Origin: JTS-RE9 sp964649195
Lineage (GTDB): Bacteria; Planctomycetota; Phycisphaerae; Phycisphaerales; Phycisphaeraceae
Direction: 5' to 3'
NCBI GenBank assembly: GCA_964649195.1
Contig: CAZYPK010000033.1
Coordinates: forward strand, 1 to 38,123
DNA: 38,123 nt
The notes beneath the pieces are model-generated. The model did no database searches. It was not told the origin of the DNA and saw nothing but the letters and a program-made list of their open reading frames with translations. Position 1 is the first letter of the stretch; each line of letters opens with the position of its first letter. This document shows positions 1-7,507 of this stretch, piece after piece. Position numbers and translations under genes: made by a program.

Positions 1-592
1 CGATGACCGGATCGAGCGTGCCGTCACGGGCCAGTTCGGTCAGATCGCGGCCGAAGGAATCGAGCGCGGGGGTCTTGCTGCGACTCTTCTTGTCACCCGC
101 TTCGCCGCCGCTTTCCTTCCCGCCGCCGCTTTCCTTGGTCTCTTCGGGTTCCACGCCGGCGCCCAGAAGGTTGAGCACCTCTTCGCGGACCTCTTCGAGC
201 TTCAGGCCCAGGTTCATCAGCACCTGCGCCGCCACGCCTTCGTGCTCGCGCAAAAGACCCAGCAGCAGGTGCTCGGTGCCGACGTAGTTGTGATTGAGAT
301 TGCGGGCTTCCTCGATGGCGTATTCGATGACCTTCTTGGCGCGCGGCGTCTGCGGCAGCTTGCCCATCGTCACCATGTCCGGCCCGCTCTTGACGAGCTT
401 CTCGACTTCGAGCCGCACCTTGCGCAGATCGACATCGAGATTTTTCAGGACGTTGGCCCCGACGCCGGACCCTTCCTTGACGAGTCCGAGGAGGATGTGC
501 TCGGTGCCGATGTATTCATGATTGAATCGCTGAGCCTCCTGGTTGGCCAGGGCCATCACTTTGCGGGCACGGTCGGTGAATCGTTCAAACAT
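1..592 (-). CDS. clpC: ClpC-type AAA+ unfoldase, N-terminal part (partial)
   Basis: This is the first 197 codons of a ClpC-family Hsp100 unfoldase, which feeds substrates to the ClpP protease in the cytoplasm. The start at 592 reads MFERFTDRARKVMALANQEA and is preceded by a GAGGG Shine-Dalgarno sequence. Two Clp N-terminal repeats follow at about residues 5-75 and 80-150, each with a version of the EYIGTEHILLGL / NYVGTEHLLLGL signature. Then comes a low-complexity Gly/Glu/Ser/Lys linker and LDSFGRDLTELARDGTLDPVI, the entry to the first AAA+ module, where the window ends. The linker (about residues 155-180) is longer and more acidic and Gly-rich than in Bacillus ClpC. The rest of the gene lies beyond the left edge, so the middle domain and P-loops cannot be checked. 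Family assignment is firm; ClpC rather than ClpA is favoured by the N-domain sequence. Confidence 0.95.
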   Translation of the reverse strand, partial: MFERFTDRARKVMALANQEAQRFNHEYIGTEHILLGLVKEGSGVGANVLKNLDVDLRKVRLEVEKLVKSGPDMVTMGKLPQTPRAKKVIEYAIEEARNLNHNYVGTEHLLLGLLREHEGVAAQVLMNLGLKLEEVREEVLNLLGAGVEPEETKESGGGKESGGEAGDKKSRSKTPALDSFGRDLTELARDGTLDPVI

Positions 593-1058
593 GGCGTCCC
601 TCACTTTCGTTGGGAGGCGTCGTGCCTCGCGTCAATGCATCCTGATCATCTTCGGTCGATTGGACGCACTATTGTAGCGCATCGGCTGCGCCTGTGTGCG
701 CCGCGGCGGCTTCCGATGCAACAAAGCCTCCGCCAGGACCGGCAGCGTGTCAAACCGCGTTATCGGCTCAACCCGCCGTCGAACACGAAACGGTCCGAAC
801 AAAGGAAGCAAGCCTGATGCCGGTAATCGAGAAGTGAAGTGCGATCCACGCAGGAGCAACATGACAAAACACGTCAACGGACGAAAAGGGACCGTCAGAT
901 CGGCGCCACGGACTGGCGCATTTAGCCGTTCGCCTCGGCGAACGGAGTATTGGATGGCCACAAAGAGTCACAAAAGGAACAAAAAGTGACGCGGCTGAAA
1001 CCGACGAGAAGCCATTTTGATCCCGATTCGTTGAAGCATGGGTGTTCGCCGCGCGAGC
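593..1058. other. Non-coding stretch upstream of clpC
   Basis: No convincing gene is seen here; the open frames have no family resemblance and overlap each other on both strands. On the minus strand a TACAAT hexamer (671-676 on the plus strand) lies 78 bases upstream of the clpC start and could be a -10 box, but no good -35 box is seen. The stretch also holds one copy of the CGTTCGCC/GGCGAACG palindrome (entered separately) and, near 958-990, an A-rich CACAAA tract of a kind common between genes in such genomes. Confidence 0.5.
926..945 (-). repeat. Palindromic repeat family P, copy 1
   Basis: A 9-bp arm CCGTTCGCC, a 2-base loop TC and the arm GGCGAACGG form a perfect hairpin. Read on the minus strand it continues as GGCTAAA, as in the copies at 6052 and 36151. 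A second hairpin-like stretch (GGCGCCACGGACTGGCGC, 900-917) lies directly beside it, so the two together look like a paired REP-type unit. Confidence 0.7.
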
Positions 1059-1463
1059 TCAGACACGCTCGGCCTGCGGACGGGCGTCGCGTGTCTGACC
1101 GGACTCACAGAGTCCGGCTTTCTGCGGGATCATTTCCGACCATGCCCAAATGCCCGAGGATTCAGGCCGAACCTGTCCCTGTTCCATTCTCTCAAGGACG
1201 GATGTCCCCCTTTTGTCCCGGTTCGCTCCCACCGATTTGTCCCTCAACAACTCTGCAAGTTTCAGCGGCTCGCCGGCCGGATTCTTGAATGATACGTCGT
1301 AAGCGATCGTGTGTTCGACCCTCATGTAGTTGGGACCGGCGTTGCTCAAGATCGTTGCCAGTGCCCAAATCGCCGCCACGATCAACTGCGCGCCCTGACT
1401 GTGCTTGGAAACGCTCATACTTCTCGGCTGCCAGATCATTTCTTTGACTCGACTACGTTTCAT
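1059..1463 (-). CDS. Doubtful small ORF overlapping the integrase 3' end
   Basis: An ATG at 1463 overlaps the last 11 bases of the integrase gene and opens a 134-codon frame. It contains one plausible membrane segment (GAQLIVAAIWALATILSNAG, about residues 24-43). I recognise no family. The last third (from about GANRDKRGTSVLERMEQGQ) reads like translated intergenic repeat DNA, including the hairpins at 1060-1117, and is probably not selected as protein. If it is real, only the first 80 or so residues are likely to be meaningful, and it would be translationally coupled to the integrase. Confidence 0.25.
   Translation of the reverse strand: MKRSRVKEMIWQPRSMSVSKHSQGAQLIVAAIWALATILSNAGPNYMRVEHTIAYDVSFKNPAGEPLKLAELLRDKSVGANRDKRGTSVLERMEQGQVRPESSGIWAWSEMIPQKAGLCESGQTRDARPQAERV
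1060..1117. repeat. Two adjacent hairpins downstream of the integrase
   Basis: CAGACACGC (1060-1068) pairs with GCGTGTCTG (1089-1097), and directly after it CCGGACT (1099-1105) pairs with AGTCCGG (1111-1117). There is no T-tract on either side, so a REP-like element is a better guess than an intrinsic terminator. It overlaps the 3' end of the doubtful small ORF at 1059-1463. Confidence 0.45.
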
Positions 1464-2631
1464 TAATCGCTCCTTTCGCCCGGCTAATTTCCTCGTCGGT
1501 CGGCTCGCCAAGGGGAACCTTGGCAATCCAGCCGAGGCTCTCCTTGTCGTTGGGGCGGTAGTAATGCTTGTTGATGCCCGAGGCGTGCCCAACCCAGCTG
1601 TCAACCAGTTCACCGGGAACGCCAGCGTCCAGCGCGAACGACTTGAAACTGCGTCGCAACGCGTGGAAGGTCAGTCCCAGCTTCTCGCGGCCGACCGTGA
1701 AATTGAGAGAGGTGGCGATCCGCTTCAGAACCGTGTTCGCCCAAGACCGCTCCAGCGCCCGAGAACCCGCTTCATAGCGCGTGCTGGGAGGAGCTGTGAA
1801 GAACACCGTCTGCTCGGGATTGGGGTCCCTTGAGGCCCCGTATGCGATCAAGATGGCCAGTAGGCGAGAATGGATCGGCACGCGCCGCTGTCCCGCAGCG
1901 GTCTTTGGGCTCCAATCTGCCTGCGCAGTGACGGTAATGAACTTGCTGTCGAGGTCGACGTCCTGCATCCGCAGCGCCTGAATCTCGCCTACCCTCAAGC
2001 CACTGAAGGCGGCTGTCGCAATGACCGCGAGTTCGAGACCACGAGTGCATTCCAGTATGGCGTTGATCTGGTCCATGGTGGCGGCGGGGTGTTCGGGCCT
2101 CAGGGGTTTCACCATTTCAAACCCGTCGAGCGGGTTGACTTCGATGTACTTCTGGCGTTTTGCCCATCGCAACCATGCCAGGATGTTCATGCCGATGCAA
2201 TAGCGCGAATACGGGGCGAGTCCTTGATTGTCGATTTCATCCAGGTACGACTCGAACACGCGAAAGGTGATTTGCCGAATGCGCCGAATCCCTTTCTTCT
2301 GCACGAACGCGTGGAAGGTGTCGAGATCGTGCTGATACTTGCCAATCGTCGAAGCGGTGCAGCTTCCCTTCTTTTTGTCGATGAAGCGTTTGATGGTTTC
2401 GGAAAGACCAATCTTGGTGATGGTTGCGAAGGTTTCGTTCTGCAGAAGGTTTTCGATGTCTCGGGCTTTCTGTTCCGCAATCCTCCGGTTAGAGGTCTTG
2501 AGAGTTTGACGGCAATGACGACCATTGACATGGAAGTCGGCATGCCATGTACGTTTCTTTCCGCGTTGCATGATCGTCACGTGATGTGTCACGTGAATTC
2601 GACGCGGTTCATTTTTATCCGTTTTATCCAT
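1453..2631 (-). CDS. int: Tyrosine recombinase / phage-type integrase
   Basis: This 392-residue protein is a site-specific DNA recombinase of the tyrosine family. The N-terminal part (about residues 15-60) resembles an arm-binding domain (WHADFHVNGRHCRQTLKTS), residues 75-165 form a SAM-like core-binding domain, and residues 175-365 are the catalytic domain. Visible catalytic residues are R213 (in FSGLRVGE), K243 (SPKTAAGQRR), H323 and R326 (TFHALRRSFK), H349 (WVGHAS) and a tyrosine at 357 or 358 (KHYYRP). All key residues are present, so it may be active. The likely excisionase gene lies 25 bases upstream on the same strand, which suggests one transcription unit. Its context (degraded restriction-modification gene, orphan ORFs) indicates the remnant of an integrated element. 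No tRNA lies beside it, and I could not find convincing att direct repeats. Confidence 0.93.
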   Translation of the reverse strand: MDKTDKNEPRRIHVTHHVTIMQRGKKRTWHADFHVNGRHCRQTLKTSNRRIAEQKARDIENLLQNETFATITKIGLSETIKRFIDKKKGSCTASTIGKYQHDLDTFHAFVQKKGIRRIRQITFRVFESYLDEIDNQGLAPYSRYCIGMNILAWLRWAKRQKYIEVNPLDGFEMVKPLRPEHPAATMDQINAILECTRGLELAVIATAAFSGLRVGEIQALRMQDVDLDSKFITVTAQADWSPKTAAGQRRVPIHSRLLAILIAYGASRDPNPEQTVFFTAPPSTRYEAGSRALERSWANTVLKRIATSLNFTVGREKLGLTFHALRRSFKSFALDAGVPGELVDSWVGHASGINKHYYRPNDKESLGWIAKVPLGEPTDEEISRAKGAINET

Positions 2632-2655
2632 GGGATTGTGAGTTGAGGGTTTGGT

Positions 2656-2916
2656 TTAGTCGTTGACCTCATGCCATTCGGCTCCGTTGAACCATTGCGC
2701 GATCGCCCGGTCTCGCCAGATGGTGTATTCCTTGCCACGTTTGACGGCCGCGTTCTTGAAACGGCCCTTCGAGAGCCAGGCCCGAACGGTTTTCACCGGG
2801 CGGCCAAGCATGGCGGCCAGGGCTTTCGTATCGAGGATGGGCGGAAACTGGGCACGCAATTCGGCGATGCCGAAGGCGGCGTCAATCTCGGTTTGTTTGA
2901 GTCCAATTCCAGGCAC
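2656..2916 (-). CDS. Excisionase-like small helix-turn-helix protein
   Basis: An 86-residue protein with a MerR/excisionase-type winged-helix signature: ILDTKALAAMLGRPVKTVRAW, then LSKGRF, KRGKEYTIWRDRAIAQWF. In this arrangement the first helix-turn-helix precedes a strand that reads the key residues, and a C-terminal helix closes the fold. Such proteins bend DNA at attachment sites or act as small regulators. The start is a GTG at 2916; no ATG is available in frame, so the N-terminus is uncertain by several residues. It ends 24 bases before the integrase, consistent with xis-int coupling. DNA-binding is well supported by the sequence; the role as directionality factor is inferred from position. 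Confidence 0.75.
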   Translation of the reverse strand: MPGIGLKQTEIDAAFGIAELRAQFPPILDTKALAAMLGRPVKTVRAWLSKGRFKNAAVKRGKEYTIWRDRAIAQWFNGAEWHEVND

Positions 2917-3058
2917 GCGTCTGACTCCGTCGCGATCGCACAGCGCACGATCGCCGGAGTCAGCTTCTTTGAAATGGCAGTGTGAAAGAAGGTGTGCAGC
3001 GCAGGTGCTGCCTACCCCTTTCCATGAAGTGGTGATGAAAGGAGCCTGATCTCGTGCT

Positions 3059-3649
3059 TTACCCTTTTCTAGACGACATCAGGCGAAGATCCGCCCGGAG
3101 CGTTTCGTCGCTGACTTGCAGGTAATCCGCGAACTTGGGTATGAGCTGCGTTTTGAGGCGGTGGCAGGCTTTGGGGTGGCGACGGTGCAGGATGTGCCAG
3201 TAATGCTGGAGCAGGAACAGGCGAGAGTAACGTCCGATCGACTGCTTTCCCGTATTCGCTCGACGAATCATGTTCATCCACTCAGCCAGATGCGGCAGGT
3301 CATGGCTTCCGAATGCATCGTCGATCCACATTTGCAAGGTCTCACCGGTCGGAACCGGCAACGTCCGTGGCAAAGAAAAGCTGTACATCGCGTCGCGGGC
3401 ATGTGCCGGCTGAAGCTGGGTAGGGAGTTGCGGCGCGTGAGGAATCGGCAGTCCCGGTGCCGCCATCCCGGCGAGCTGCCAACGTCGGTAAAAAAGCTCG
3501 GCAGCGGTGAGGAATTGTTTTACGGCCCCAGAAGCGGAATGGTCTGCGGCCGACTTCGCCCATGTGCCCACTTTTGGTCGACCATCCCGAATCTGATGGA
3601 AGGATGAAGGATGATGACAACTGCGTGGCGGCGAGCAAGTACATTTCAC
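3059..3649 (-). CDS. Unknown protein within the integrated island
   Basis: A frame of up to 196 codons. The first 40 or so residues (Cys/His/Ser-rich) look unconvincing, whereas from about AVKQFLTAAELFYRRWQLAG onwards the composition is protein-like. It has alternating aromatic and basic helices such as HLAEWMNMIRRANTGKQS and RLFLLQHYWHILHRRHP, and ends LQVSDETLRADLRLMSSRKG. I recognise no family. The C-terminal part has a helix-turn-helix flavour (ADYLQVSDETLRADLRLM), so a DNA-binding role is possible but not shown. The true start is unresolved; M62 of this frame is one alternative. It lies 18 bases downstream of the hsdM remnant. Confidence 0.5.
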   Translation of the reverse strand: MKCTCSPPRSCHHPSSFHQIRDGRPKVGTWAKSAADHSASGAVKQFLTAAELFYRRWQLAGMAAPGLPIPHAPQLPTQLQPAHARDAMYSFSLPRTLPVPTGETLQMWIDDAFGSHDLPHLAEWMNMIRRANTGKQSIGRYSRLFLLQHYWHILHRRHPKACHRLKTQLIPKFADYLQVSDETLRADLRLMSSRKG

Positions 3650-3667
3650 TGCTTCATGGCCGTCATC

Positions 3668-4842
3668 TTACCTGCGCGATGGTTTTGAATCAGGCGATGG
3701 CAACGGAGGCAGTCCAAGCTCCCGCAGGAACTCATTGTGCGCTCGCGTTGCTCTTTCAATTTCCTTTTCTATCTTTACCAACTCTTTATGATTGGCCGCC
3801 AGATCGACTTCCGTTTCAGGCAGGGCAGTGCTCACATATCGTGAGATGTTCAGGTTGTAATTGTTCGCCTCGATCTCCTTCATCGCCACGCGCCGGGCGT
3901 ATCGCTCGATCTGCTTCGGGCGATTCTGGTAGGTCTCGATGATTCGCTCGATGTGCGCTTCCGTCAGTTGGTTCTGACGCTTTCCCTTCACGAACTGCTC
4001 GGCTGCATTGATGAATAGCACGTCGTCCGGCTTCTTGCATTTCTTCAAAACAAGAATGCACACCGGGATGCCAGTGGAGTAAAACAGGTTGGCGGGCAAT
4101 CCAATCACGGTGTCGATGTGCCCGTCTTCCAGCAGCTTGCGGCGAATGCGGTCTTCCGCGCCTCCTCTGAACAGCACGCCGTGCGGCAGGCGTGATCGCC
4201 ATCACGCCGTCGTCTTTCAGATAGTGAAGTCCGTGCAGGAGGAACGCGAAGTCGGCCGCGCTCTTGGGAGCGATGCCATGGGCCTTGAACCGCGCGTCTT
4301 CGCCCATCGCTTCGCCCGGCTCCCAGCGATAGCTGAACGGAGGGTTGGCCACTACCGCGTCAAACCTCGGCATCTTTGCCGGGTTCGTTTCGCGCAGCAT
4401 GTCCCAGGTATTGGCCAGTGTATCACCGTGATAAATCTCGAATTCAGTATCCTTCACACCGTGCAGCAGCATGTTCATGCGGGCCAGGTTGTAGGTGGTG
4501 ACGTTGTACTCCTGGCCGCAAATCCTGCCGATGCCATGCGGCCCCATTCGATGACGCACATTTAAGAGTAGCGACCCTGAACCGCACGCGAAGTCGAACA
4601 CGCTCTCCAGCCGATCGCGCTTGCCGGTCTTGGGTTCCTGGCTGTCGAGCGCGACGATCCCCGAAAGGATGCTTGAAATCTGCTGTGGTGTGTAGAACTC
4701 GCCCGCCTTCTTCCCTGACCCGGCGGCGAACTGGCCGATCAAGTACTCGTACGCGTCGCCCAGCGTGTCCCCGTTGGTTGAGAACAACGAAATCCCACGG
4801 GCAATCTCAGAAATGATCGAGCACAGCTTGGCATAGGCCGTT
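3668..4842 (-). pseudogene. hsdM: Type I restriction-modification M subunit (HsdM), 5'-truncated and frameshifted
   Basis: This is the remnant of an N6-adenine DNA methyltransferase subunit. From about 4842 downwards it reads AKLCSIISEIARG, then GDAYEYLIGQFAAGSGKKAG, EFYTPQQIS, the SAM-binding FDFACGSGSLL and the catalytic ANPPF motif. Two lesions are visible. First, the homology starts abruptly near 4842: the usual N-terminal helical domain (well over 100 residues) is missing and no good start codon precedes it in frame. Second, near 4188-4192 an extra C in the run coding for the expected TLPHGVLFRGG breaks the frame; downstream the protein resumes as LFRGGAEDRIRRKLLEDGH and continues to a normal C-terminus (HNEFLRELGLPPLPSPDSK). 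No hsdS or hsdR is present. The gene is most likely dead. Confidence 0.88.
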
Positions 4843-4989
4843 CGTTGTTTCGTAACGAATATGGTGCAGTGGAGCGATGGATGAATGCGCCTGGAATTCA
4901 AACTCCACCGGCACCGCCATCGTGTAGGTTCCCAGTGTCAAAATGGTTGCAAGACCTACAGCGGATTGTTTCATGCGTTTAGGTTTCAT
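4807..4989 (-). pseudogene. Beheaded secreted-protein gene fused to the hsdM break point
   Basis: A 60-codon frame starts at 4989 behind a good AGGAG Shine-Dalgarno (9-base spacing). It encodes a classic signal peptide: basic MKPKRMKQS, hydrophobic AVGLATILTLGTYTMA, then VPVEFEFQAHS. At about residue 48 it runs into the truncated hsdM sequence in a different frame and stops. The start region therefore looks genuine and the rest looks lost, as expected if a deletion or recombination joined two unrelated genes. The original product cannot be identified. Confidence 0.55.
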
Positions 4990-5174
4990 CGATCAAATCT
5001 CCTGTCTCTACATCACCCCCGGCGTGACCGAACACGTATTCGGTCTTTCGACGCCGTAGTGCCGATTTCCGCTTTGGGCGGATGCGAGTGCCTGAAGCTG
5101 ACACATGCATGAATCGCGCACGACCATCATGGCGGGGCAGAGTTAATATGTCTTCAAATACGGGAATAACAATC

Positions 5175-5188
5175 ACTCAAATTTGAGT
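5175..5188. promoter_or_regulatory. Perfect 14-bp palindrome, possible operator
   Basis: ACTCAAATTTGAGT is a perfect dyad. Immediately after it TCCCC and GGGGGA (5190-5208) frame a second, weaker dyad with AACTTG in the loop. It sits in an AT-rich island upstream of the truncated secreted-protein gene. A binding site for a dimeric regulator is possible; nothing in the sequence names the regulator. Confidence 0.3.
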
Positions 5189-5210
5189 ATCCCCAAACTT
5201 GAGGGGGATC

Positions 5211-5376
5211 AGCCCCACCCGGAAGGGTGCGGGCCGGGGGCCGTCCGATTCACAGCCCGTGCCGTTTGCGCAACGAGCATCGACACGCGATGCGCACGAT
5301 GCCTTGAAATCATTCGCGAAACGCAGTCGCGCCGTGGATGGTGCGCCCCTCGGCCCGCGCCCTTCCGGGCGGGGCT
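5211..5376. repeat. Inverted-repeat element of about 166 bp
   Basis: The left arm (5211-5240, beginning AGCCCCACCCGGAAGGGTGC) and the right arm (5347-5376) are reverse complements with about three mismatches in 30 bases. The roughly 105-bp interior has no evident symmetry. Such long arms around a short non-coding core suggest a MITE-like or REP-like element. No flanking target duplication was evident by eye. Confidence 0.6.
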
Positions 5377-5407
5377 TATGCTTGCCGGGCGGGGCTGAGG
5401 CATAACG

Positions 5408-5686
5408 TCAGATCGGCATGCCCCGCGCCGGATCGGCGGGCAGGAAGAGGGCCATGAGTTCCTCGCGGCCGCTGACGCCGAATTTTTTGTAGATCTTCTG
5501 GATATGGTCGCGCACGGTGTGGATGCTCAGGCCCAGGTCGCGGGCGATCTGCTTGGGGGCCTGGGCGGTGAGAAGGCCCGCGAGTATCTGCCGTTGGCGC
5601 GGACTCAGGCGAGACAGCGCAGGCGGATTGAACGCCAAGGCGGCCGATGGCGGAACGGACGAATCATCAAAGGAAGGATCGGACAT
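5408..5686 (-). CDS. Small LuxR/GerE-type DNA-binding protein
   Basis: A 92-residue protein that is almost entirely a GerE helix-turn-helix. LSPRQRQILAGLLTAQAPKQ, IARDLGLSIHTVRDHIQKIY and KKFGVSGREELMALFL match the LuxR four-helix output domain. No receiver or ligand-binding domain is attached; residues 1-26 (MSDPSFDDSSVPPSAALAFN) are a short Ser/Pro-rich tail. It may act as a stand-alone regulator like GerE, or need a separate partner. The start at 5686 is chosen because the upstream part of the open frame (to 5932) reads like intergenic sequence with hairpins. No clear Shine-Dalgarno is visible, so the start is moderately certain. Confidence 0.8.
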   Translation of the reverse strand: MSDPSFDDSSVPPSAALAFNPPALSRLSPRQRQILAGLLTAQAPKQIARDLGLSIHTVRDHIQKIYKKFGVSGREELMALFLPADPARGMPI

Positions 5687-6071
5687 GGCGGGCCCCGATA
5701 AGGAAAAAGAGCGTCGGACCAATGGAACGCTCAAGCAAGGCCCGCCAAGGCCCGTAAGCAACGCGCCACGGCCGACGCCCCTTTCGGGGCGCGGCACAGG
5801 ACGCTGCTTGCTTACTGAAACTTGGCGGTTTTGCTTAAAGCAGCTTCTTGACGCACGCGCGTCAAAATCGGATTGTCCCCCCGGAGGTCCCCCGGATATC
5901 CCCCCGCACTTTTCATCATAAGGTTTAACCAAACCGGAGCCAAGCGTGACCCGCCCGTGTGATCCCGCGCATCTGCGTTAAACGCGCAGCGAGGACGCTG
6001 CGGCTGCGAAGAAGCGAAGACAACGTTTGAAATCTCATCGACATCAGGACTCCGTTCGCCAAGGCGAACGG
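5687..6071. other. Non-coding stretch upstream of the LuxR-type gene
   Basis: No gene is supported. Visible structures are the hairpin CGCCCC-TTTC-GGGGCG at 5776-5791, the dyad TTGACGC-ACGC-GCGTCAA at 5848-5865 (a possible operator for the LuxR-type gene, unproven) and copy 2 of the palindromic repeat family at 6052-6071, which directly abuts the stop codon of the radical SAM gene. Confidence 0.45.
6052..6071 (+). repeat. Palindromic repeat family P, copy 2
   Basis: CCGTTCGCC, loop AA, GGCGAACGG, continuing GCTAATT. It ends at the base before the stop triplet (6072-6074) of the radical SAM gene, so the repeat lies right at that gene's 3' end. Same orientation as the copy at 36151 and opposite to that at 926. 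Confidence 0.7.
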
Positions 6072-7235
6072 CTAATTTCCGAACAGGCTCATCTGTCCGC
6101 CTTTGTCCGGCTTGCGGAACGCGGCCCGCGACATCGGCGGGTGCGGTTCGCCCAGGCCAAAGCGTTTCTTGAACACCTTGAACACGTTGGCGATCTGCTC
6201 CGCGAACGCGCCTTCGCCTCGGCGGCGGGAGAAGTGCGATGCGTCATAGAGCTTGCCGTGGTGGGCTGAGCGGATCAGCGATTCCACATGATTCGCGCGG
6301 TCGGGAAAATGACGCTTCACCCAGTCGAGGAAAAGTTCCTTGAGTTGCCAGGGCAGACGCAGCAGCGTGTAGCCCGCGTTGATCGCCCCGGCTTCCGCCG
6401 CCGCTTCGAGCAGGGCGGGGATTTCGCGGTCGTTGATCGCCGGCAGGATCGGGGCGGTCATCACCGTCACCGGCACGCCGGCCTTGGACAATTCACGGAT
6501 CGCCTGCAAACGGTCGCGCGGCACGCTGGCGCGAGGCTCCATGATCGCCGCGAGTTTCGGATCGAGCGTGGTGAGGCTCACCGCCACATGCACCGCGCGA
6601 TGCGAAGCCAGTTCCGCAATCAGATCAAGGTCGCGCAGAATGCGCTTGTTCCTCGTGATGATCCCCACCGGCTGGCGACACTCGGCAAGCACCTGAAGAC
6701 ACGAGCGCGTGATCCGCAGCTTCTCCTCCACCGGCTGATAGCAGTCGGTGATGCCTGACATCACAATCGTGTCGCCCTTCCACTTGGACGCAGCCAGTTC
6801 ATGGCGAAGCAGATCCGCAGCATCCATCTTGGCCATGATCTTCGTTTCAAAATCGATGCCAGCGGAGAAGCCCAGGTATTCGTGATAGGGCCTTGCGTAG
6901 CAGTAAATACATCCATGTTCACAGCCGCGGTAAGGATTGAGCGACCAGTCGTAGTTGATGTCCGGGCTGTTCTCGCGATCGACCTTGTTGATGATCGTTT
7001 TGCTTTTGTCGCGGTAGATGATGGTTTTGACTTGCTGATCCGGAGGGCCGCCTGCATCGTCTCCTTCAAGCTCAATGCGATCCAGATGATCGCCCAGCAC
7101 ATGCAGCCGGGTGGTTTCAAATCGACCGGCAGGATTCAGCCCCGCCCCGCGCCCCTTCCTGAGACCATCGGGCAGCGCATCGCGATGTTCATCAACTTCA
7201 CTGCGGCCTTTCGGGTTGTCGTACCACTTTGCCAT
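6072..7235 (-). CDS. PA0069-family radical SAM protein
   Basis: A 387-residue radical S-adenosylmethionine protein of the group annotated as PA0069/Rv2578c-like (related to spore photoproduct lyase). The iron-sulphur cluster motif is C105-x3-C109-x2-C112 in NPYRGCEHGCIYCYARPYHE. GDTIVMSGITDCYQPVEEK and ITRNKRILRDLDLIAEL form the rest of the TIM-barrel core, with GYTLLRLPWQLKELFLDWV and the C-terminal QMSLFGN tail typical of the group. The substrate is unknown for the family. The start ATG at 7235 has no Shine-Dalgarno but has a TATAAT box 8 bases upstream (see the promoter entry). It is a single gene with no operon partner; a repeat element separates it from the next gene upstream. Confidence 0.9.
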   Translation of the reverse strand: MAKWYDNPKGRSEVDEHRDALPDGLRKGRGAGLNPAGRFETTRLHVLGDHLDRIELEGDDAGGPPDQQVKTIIYRDKSKTIINKVDRENSPDINYDWSLNPYRGCEHGCIYCYARPYHEYLGFSAGIDFETKIMAKMDAADLLRHELAASKWKGDTIVMSGITDCYQPVEEKLRITRSCLQVLAECRQPVGIITRNKRILRDLDLIAELASHRAVHVAVSLTTLDPKLAAIMEPRASVPRDRLQAIRELSKAGVPVTVMTAPILPAINDREIPALLEAAAEAGAINAGYTLLRLPWQLKELFLDWVKRHFPDRANHVESLIRSAHHGKLYDASHFSRRRGEGAFAEQIANVFKVFKKRFGLGEPHPPMSRAAFRKPDKGGQMSLFGN

Positions 7236-7243
7236 TACCGTAC

Positions 7244-7274
7244 ATTATACAAACATATCGGCGCCGCAGGGCAA
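7244..7274 (-). promoter_or_regulatory. Candidate promoter for the radical SAM gene, possibly leaderless
   Basis: On the minus strand a perfect TATAAT (7244-7249) ends 8 bases before the ATG. With the usual 6-8 bases between -10 box and transcription start, the RNA would begin at or next to the start codon, giving a leaderless message; this fits the absence of a Shine-Dalgarno. The -35 is weak: TTGCCC at 7269-7274 with a long 19-base spacer. Confidence 0.4.
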
Positions 7275-7359
7275 TTGCATGTACCGGCGAAGAAACGGGG
7301 CGCGCCCATACTTTGTGGCAGCGCAAAGCCCCGCCCGCCCCGGGGGTTTGAGAAGTTCG

Positions 7360-7476
7360 GGGTGGCTGGGGCTGAGTCCGCGAAGCCCCGGCCCAGACGC
7401 ACGAAGCAAGGTGGCGCAACTGAAAGTCAATGGTCGCCTGGCCGGGGCTTGCGCAGAGCTTCAGCCCCAGCCACCC
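7360..7476 (+). mobile_element. Family G inverted-repeat element, copy A (117 bp, full)
   Basis: The left arm begins GGGTGGCTGGGGCTGAGTCC and the right arm ends TTCAGCCCCAGCCACCC; the arms pair over about 34 bases. The body is nearly the same as that of the element at 11021-11139 in the opposite orientation. Short, non-autonomous, with terminal inverted repeats, it resembles a MITE or a paired REP unit. No transposase is in the window. It lies between the radical SAM gene and the small gene at 7508. Confidence 0.75.
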
Positions 7477-7507
7477 GCCAAAAATAAGAACATCCTTTTC
7501 TGTCTGA

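Larger units (their letters stand above)
4990..5407. other. Non-coding stretch between the island and the LuxR-type gene
   Basis: No gene is supported. It holds the leader of the truncated secreted-protein gene, a 14-bp palindrome at 5175-5188 and an inverted-repeat element at 5211-5376 (both entered separately). AT content rises around 5140-5190 relative to the flanks. Confidence 0.5.

Noticed and set aside
632..961. 109-codon frame on the minus strand upstream of clpC
   Set aside because: Runs through the palindromic repeat at 926-945 and a hairpin, has no Shine-Dalgarno and no recognisable sequence; treated as non-coding.
4185..4195. Programmed ribosomal frameshift in hsdM
   Set aside because: There is no slippery heptamer or stimulatory structure, and the gene also lacks its N-terminus, so a plain inactivating insertion is simpler.
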